Assembly: GCA_964640855.1 (NCBI GenBank)
Contig: CAZXIX010000003.1
Coordinates: 1 to 64,000 of the forward strand
Source: JAJDFU01 sp964640855
Lineage (GTDB): Bacteria > Bacteroidota > Bacteroidia > Chitinophagales > Saprospiraceae
Direction: 5' to 3'
Length of the DNA stretch: 64,000 nt
The first letter of the stretch is position 1, and each line of letters begins with the position of its first letter. Of this stretch, positions 59,610-64,000 are shown piece after piece. A model generated the notes under the pieces. That model saw nothing but the letters and a program-made list of their open reading frames with translations, was not told the origin of the DNA and did no database searches. The position numbers and the translations under genes were made by a program.

Positions 59610-62573
59610 TCAGCGGGTCAAAGTTACCTTTCGGGCCCGGAAGGGTTGCCCATCCACCAGGACTTGCAGGAAGTAGGTCCCTTTGGGCACATCCGATACA
59701 GAAAGTTGTTGCTGATTGGCGCCGCGGAAAAGCTCCCACCTTCTTTGCTCGATCATCCGGCCGTTGAGGTCGAACATCTGCAGAATGGCTTCCGCGTTTT
59801 CCTTGGCTTCAATGCGAATGTTGACCCAATCGGTGGCCGGGTTGGGGAAAACGTTCAGTTCGAAACGCTCGGTCACCAAATCGAACGTGCTGGTGACAAT
59901 GTCTCCCAGAGTCAGGTTGACGCTGTCAGCCGGGCCGGTGATGTTCAGGCTTCCGTCGCCGGTTATGACCCGGTGGTACACCTTGATGCTTTGCCCTACC
60001 TCCAGTCCGGCACCTTCGAGGATGGATGCTACGGTTGCGAAATCAGTGGCAAACGAATTGGTATCCGCCCGGTTGACCGTCACCAGTGGACTGGCGAAAG
60101 ACGGATCAGCAGCCAACTGCCAGACATAAGACGGAGGATTCCCGTTGGGTTCCACGATGTCGGTCCATTCAGCGACAAAAGGCGTTGAAGGCTCTCCCTC
60201 AATGGTAACCGATGCGTCGGAGGCCGGAGAAGTGATCGTAGCCGTATCCGGAAAGAGATTGATCATGGGCAGGACCTGTCCGCGAATCTCTCCGGAAGCA
60301 GCAATTGTGGTGTGCAGGTTGAAGTACAATTCCTGGTCAAACAGGGCCTGCAGGGTATCTGCGTTCAGCACAAACTGGTTATCGGCAATCCGGTACTGAC
60401 CGCTCAGGCTGTCCACGTCGGTGATAGCTGCATCCAGAATAAAGGCGATGGGGCCGTTCGTCCCGGCCTGGCCGAGGTGGATGTGGCTGCCTTCGGCGAT
60501 GTTGGGGTCGAATTTGCCGATCAGGTTTTCGAAGGAACCGGAGATACCCAGCCGATTTCCATTCAGTTCGGCCACCAGGCCGCCGATACCGGTGGTGGTA
60601 TCATTGGGCGGTACTTCGTTGGCGCCGGCTGCCTGCACGGAGAAGAAGGCCGTCGCTTCCTTAAGCAGTTGCCCGCGAATCTCGCCCGAAGGCACTTCCG
60701 TCGTGTGAATATTCACATACCCCAGGCGCTGGCGAAGCGTATCCACCTGGCCGTCGCGCAGCAGGGTGCCGTTATTGGCCGCCAGCATTTGTCCTCCCTT
60801 CTGATCGCCATCTTCGGCCACGTTCAACAGAATGGAAATGGGGCCGTTTGACCCGGCCGGAGCAAAGTGAATATGCGCACCCGTACCGCCAATGGTTTCA
60901 TCAAAATCGCCGATCAGGCCGCTGAAGGCTCCCGTCACGGTCAGTTGATTACCCAGAAATTCAGCGATGACGTTTCCGGTGGCAGCCGTATTGACCGGGT
61001 TGGGTCTTTCCTGCGCGCCACCCAGAGGCGCATTGAAGAAGAAATTACTTTGCGGCACCACTTGGCCGCGGATCTCTCCCGTCGGGTTACCCTCCGAATG
61101 GAGATTGACATAATAGCCGCGGGAAAGTAAGGTGTCGATTTGTCCTTCCGTGAGGGCCCGGGTATTGTTTTCCGGCAGGAAGGTTCCGGCCAGGTTGCCG
61201 TCTTCCAGCTCCGGATTCAGAAAGATCCGGATAGCTCCGTTCTGCCCGGCCAGGCCTTCATGCAAATGAGCGCCGGTCATGCCGATGCTTGGGTCGAAAG
61301 GACTGCTGAAGTCGCTGAAAGCACCGCTCACCGTCAAGGTGTCTTCGCACAGCGTCAGAATGACCTGCCCGTTGCCCGGTGACAGGACAGGAGGCGCTTC
61401 GTTGCTACCCGCCAGGAAGGCGCGCAGGATCGCATTGGCCAGAGGGTGCGCCTGTCCCCGGATTTCTCCGCTGGGAATGTTTTCCGAGTGGATGTTGACG
61501 TAAAGCTGATTTTGCAACAGCGCCATTTTCTGGTCCATGGTCAACTCAAACCGGTTGCTGTCCACAGCAAAGAAACCACTGGTGTCCGCCACTATGACGG
61601 GCTTGAGGGGGATTTCAACACCGCCGTTCTGCCCGGCAAAGCCCAGGTGCAGATGCGCACCCACCGCGTCATTGAAAGGACTCTCCAATCCACTGAAAGA
61701 TCCGGATACAAAGATGGAATCTCCTTCCAACTCCAGCAGCACCTGCCCCGAAGCGAACGACATAACGGAGGGTACTTCGTTGCTCCCGAACAGAAGAGCC
61801 TGGAATTGCTCATCGGCTTCAGGCAGCAGTTGTCCGCGGAGCTCCCCGCCCGGAAAACCCTTGGTGTGAATGTTGACATACAGCCTCCTCGCCATCAGGG
61901 CTTCCTTTTGATCTGCGTTGAGCGTAATGGTGTTGTCTTCTGCCTCGAAAGTTCCCGCGAGGGAATCCGCCCCGGGAATCGTGGGTACGAGGTTGAACAC
62001 AATTCCCCCGTTGCTGCCTGCATAGGCATCGTGCACGTGCGATCCGCCGAGTACATTGATGTCGAAGGCAGATTGCAAGCCGGAAAATTCACCGGTGACG
62101 GTCAAAGTGTCTCCCACCAGGACCGCCCGGATGGTCCCACTTGCCGGACCGGCAATGGGCGGTACTTCCTGACTTCCGGAAAGCTTGGCCGTGAAAACAG
62201 TGTCTGTATCAGCCGGACTCGCAGCGGCCGTAGCCACGATGGTCCCCTTCATGCCTACACCGGCATGGGGCTGGCAGACGTAGTAGTAGGTCTTCGCTTC
62301 GTCGATGACGATCGTGCCGCCGCCGAAGCCCAGCGAAAACCCGCCGTTGGAGGTGGTGCCATTGGCATTAAAGGTAGCCTGGGTTACCTCCACTACATTG
62401 TGCGAGGTTCCGATGTTGAAGACGACCGTGTCGCCGACACTTACCTCTAGATTGGCCGGCGTGAAGTTCAGGCCGGAATTGGTGACCGTGTGCACGGTCG
62501 CCCCGAGGTTACTTAAGCCGGCGAGCAGAAACATCAAACTACCGGTTAGAAATGGTAAAAAACGTGTGTGCAT
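59610..62573 (-). CDS. Secreted cupredoxin-CHRD5 protein with T9SS sorting domain
   Basis: A 987-residue protein. It has a signal peptide (about 1-25), then a cupredoxin domain (about 26-112) with likely copper ligands His58, Cys100, His103 and Met108 (YYYVCQPHAGVGMKG). Five CHRD domains of about 125 residues follow, each opening with a pattern like LSGSQEVPP and closing G-E-(L/I)RGQ. Then an Ig/FN3-like segment (residues about 770-890) and a T9SS type A tail (FELNVFPNPATDWVNIRI, ending TYFLQVLVDGQPFRARKVTLTR). CHRD domains occur in chordin and bacterial surface proteins. The sorting tail predicts export by the T9SS encoded at 32.5-38.2 kb. The role is unknown; copper binding or redox at the surface is plausible. 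Confidence 0.93.
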   Translation of the reverse strand: MHTRFLPFLTGSLMFLLAGLSNLGATVHTVTNSGLNFTPANLEVSVGDTVVFNIGTSHNVVEVTQATFNANGTTSNGGFSLGFGGGTIVIDEAKTYYYVCQPHAGVGMKGTIVATAAASPADTDTVFTAKLSGSQEVPPIAGPASGTIRAVLVGDTLTVTGEFSGLQSAFDINVLGGSHVHDAYAGSNGGIVFNLVPTIPGADSLAGTFEAEDNTITLNADQKEALMARRLYVNIHTKGFPGGELRGQLLPEADEQFQALLFGSNEVPSVMSFASGQVLLELEGDSIFVSGSFSGLESPFNDAVGAHLHLGFAGQNGGVEIPLKPVIVADTSGFFAVDSNRFELTMDQKMALLQNQLYVNIHSENIPSGEIRGQAHPLANAILRAFLAGSNEAPPVLSPGNGQVILTLCEDTLTVSGAFSDFSSPFDPSIGMTGAHLHEGLAGQNGAIRIFLNPELEDGNLAGTFLPENNTRALTEGQIDTLLSRGYYVNLHSEGNPTGEIRGQVVPQSNFFFNAPLGGAQERPNPVNTAATGNVIAEFLGNQLTVTGAFSGLIGDFDETIGGTGAHIHFAPAGSNGPISILLNVAEDGDQKGGQMLAANNGTLLRDGQVDTLRQRLGYVNIHTTEVPSGEIRGQLLKEATAFFSVQAAGANEVPPNDTTTGIGGLVAELNGNRLGISGSFENLIGKFDPNIAEGSHIHLGQAGTNGPIAFILDAAITDVDSLSGQYRIADNQFVLNADTLQALFDQELYFNLHTTIAASGEIRGQVLPMINLFPDTATITSPASDASVTIEGEPSTPFVAEWTDIVEPNGNPPSYVWQLAADPSFASPLVTVNRADTNSFATDFATVASILEGAGLEVGQSIKVYHRVITGDGSLNITGPADSVNLTLGDIVTSTFDLVTERFELNVFPNPATDWVNIRIEAKENAEAILQMFDLNGRMIEQRRWELFRGANQQQLSVSDVPKGTYFLQVLVDGQPFRARKVTLTR

Positions 62574-62833
62574 AAAAAAGATGGGTTTAAAAAATGAGAT
62601 AAATCTTTATTCAATCAACCTTTACACTCTGTTTTACGAGGAGGTACACCGTATTGGATCATTTTTTTTGCTGTAATTCCGGGAAATGACATATTCTGGC
62701 ATTTCAGCTGGAGCAGAATGGAGATGGAATACAGCAGTCGGGGAGGTTGGATCTTGGTTATTCCTGAGGCTTTATCCAATTCCACCGACTTGACGGCCAA
62801 TCCTTATCTTTCCACCGCATTAAATCTGCGCGG

Positions 62834-63211
62834 ATGACCATTGCCATAATTGCCCATGACGGCAGAAAAGCCGACATGGTCGGTTTTATCAAAGATTACC
62901 AGGATTTCCTCCGGGATCGAAAAATCCATGTCATTGCCACGGGTACTACCGGGTCGCACGTAGAACGGGCGGGTATCGAGGTCGAAAAAATGGAAAGCGG
63001 ACCGCTGGGAGGGGATGCCCAGATCGCCAGCCGCATAACAGAGGGCCTGGTCGATATGGTTGTTTTCTTTCGGGACCCCCTGGGCAAGCACCCGCACGAA
63101 CCCGATGTCAATATGCTGATGCGGATATCGGATGTCAAAAACGTGCCTTTAGCGACCAACCTGGCTGCCGCACGGCTTTTTTTCAAAGCCCTCAAGTGCA
63201 GTGAAGGATAA
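62834..63211 (+). CDS. mgsA: Methylglyoxal synthase
   Basis: A 125-residue enzyme converting dihydroxyacetone phosphate to methylglyoxal and phosphate, a bypass when triose phosphates accumulate. Intact motifs are IAIIAHDGRK, ATGTTG (phosphate site), SGPLGGDAQIASRI with catalytic Asp61, and HPHEPDV with His88 and Asp91. The length is slightly below the E. coli enzyme but complete. ATG at 62,834, with about 260 bp of divergent promoter region to the CHRD gene. Confidence 0.96.
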   Translation: MTIAIIAHDGRKADMVGFIKDYQDFLRDRKIHVIATGTTGSHVERAGIEVEKMESGPLGGDAQIASRITEGLVDMVVFFRDPLGKHPHEPDVNMLMRISDVKNVPLATNLAAARLFFKALKCSEG

Positions 63212-63309
63212 GCCCGGTTTCGGTAAATTATGGAACGGAATACAACGATTTCCCGGCGGATCAGTTCTTTATAGGTATTTCTGATTAATCCTTTTTTATC
63301 CCTATTTGC

Positions 63310-63957
63310 ATGATGCGACACCCGCTAACAATCCTTTCCCTGTTTCTATCTGTGGCCTCTTATCTTCCAGCCCAATCCGATTGGGAGCTTCGCAAAGAGG
63401 AGAATGGCATACGGGTCTATACCCGGGAGATGGCCAATTCCGGTTTCCAGGCTTTCCGTGGGGAGACCGAGATCGAGGCCTCTTTTCAGGCTGTGATCGG
63501 GGCCTTGCTGGATGTCTCCGGCTATAAGGAGTGGATGCCCGATACTAAAGAGGTCGAGATATTGGAAGAAAAATCGGAGACCGAAATCATTTATTATGTG
63601 GCTACGTCGGTTCCCTGGCCCGTAAGCGACCGGGATGGAGTTTATCGCCTCCAGTTGGAATACGATCCGGATGGTCCTTCAGCCTCCATTGTGGTCAAAG
63701 CTTTACCGGATTACCTGGAAAATAAAAAAGGGTATGTTCGCGTACAAAAATCGGATACCTATTACCAAATCAAATCTTTGGCGCCCAATCGGGTGCATGT
63801 GGATTATAAAGTATCCGCCGAACCCGGTGGGAGCGTTCCTTCCTGGCTGGTCAAAATGAAGGTAGTATCCATCCCTTTCGAAAGCATGGAAGCTTTGGCG
63901 GGGAGGGCAAAATCGGGCTTGTACAAGGACATAGCATTAGAATTCATGGGAAACTGA
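63310..63957 (+). CDS. START-domain protein with signal peptide
   Basis: A 215-residue protein. A signal peptide (TILSLFLSVASYLPAQSDWE) precedes a START/SRPBCC fold: WELRKEENGIRVYTREM, GALLDVSGYKEWMPDTKEVE, VPWPVSDRDGVYRLQL, and the C-terminal helix PSWLVKMKVVSIPFESMEALA. The fold binds lipids or other hydrophobic ligands, probably in the periplasm. Two adjacent ATGs are possible starts. Confidence 0.92.
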   Translation: MMRHPLTILSLFLSVASYLPAQSDWELRKEENGIRVYTREMANSGFQAFRGETEIEASFQAVIGALLDVSGYKEWMPDTKEVEILEEKSETEIIYYVATSVPWPVSDRDGVYRLQLEYDPDGPSASIVVKALPDYLENKKGYVRVQKSDTYYQIKSLAPNRVHVDYKVSAEPGGSVPSWLVKMKVVSIPFESMEALAGRAKSGLYKDIALEFMGN

Positions 63958-64000
63958 ATTCTCCCGTTAAGGAAAAGTGAGTTTTGATGAATGGAGATGC

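Noticed and set aside
61446..62450. A 334-codon plus-strand frame inside the CHRD gene.
   Set aside because: It is a shadow of the minus-strand repeats, with repeated nonsense segments from the CHRD units.
1..64000. Search for CRISPR arrays, intact insertion sequences, tRNA and rRNA genes.
   Set aside because: No regularly spaced repeats, transposase motifs or cloverleaf candidates were seen by eye.

Overview
The window comes from a Bacteroidota chromosome, most likely a Saprospiria-type marine or activated-sludge bacterium (Lewinella/Phaeodactylibacter-like). The evidence is a complete type IX secretion/gliding core (porP/sprF-like, gldK, gldL, gldM, gldN), a T9SS C-terminal sorting domain on a large secreted protein, promoters of the Bacteroidota TTG-N(17-23)-TAnnTTTG type, and many outer-membrane barrel families typical of the phylum. 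The genus-level placement is an inference from protein style.

Layout. 0-8 kb: an unknown small protein, a secreted metallophosphatase, a secreted M16 peptidase followed by three terminator-like hairpins, a tandem universal stress protein and a D-threonine-aldolase-like PLP enzyme. 7.9-9.4 kb: about 1.5 kb with no credible protein gene. It holds an AT-rich stretch with several DnaA-box-like words, a consensus promoter, and about 1.15 kb of densely folded sequence ending in an intrinsic terminator. I read this as a large structured non-coding RNA gene, and it is the best candidate here for something undescribed. 9.4-28 kb: housekeeping and envelope genes (DinB-like, FabG, 3-beta-HSD-like reductase, AraC regulator, TonB receptor plus a frameshifted barrel protein, Crp/Fnr regulator, UvrA, ECF sigma factor, HemB, YidD, DUF6702, HupE/UreJ-like, TPM protein, AhcY, RNase HI, Def, RuvX). 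28-40 kb: ManA, a glucosaminidase-domain protein, YyaL, then porP-gldKLMN and a UPF1-like helicase. 40-46 kb: an ABC exporter and a three-gene glycosyltransferase cluster facing it. 46-64 kb: a phosphatase, a beta-helix lipoprotein, an AI-2E family permease, an AsmA-like protein, an outer-membrane protein, AsnA, a Tat-exported Gfo/Idh/MocA oxidoreductase, DoxX, a 5'-truncated antiporter remnant, DUF2911, a frameshifted DUF5723 barrel gene, a cupredoxin-CHRD-T9SS cargo protein, MgsA and a START-domain protein.

How the parts connect. The gldKLMN/porP products build the T9SS trans-envelope motor and outer-membrane partner; the 987-residue CHRD protein at 59.6-62.6 kb carries the matching sorting tail and is probably exported by it. 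Damaged genes are visible: a 16-bp tandem duplication that shifts the end of the barrel gene at 15.5-16.5 kb, a one-base loss in DUF5723, and an antiporter truncated at an inverted repeat. A roughly 145-bp element directly after the stop codons at 58,024 and 59,610 (with a third core copy after 48,498) recurs and ends in a terminator, suggesting a dispersed 3'-UTR repeat family. No tRNA, rRNA, CRISPR array or intact insertion sequence was seen. All database-level statements are family recognition by eye.
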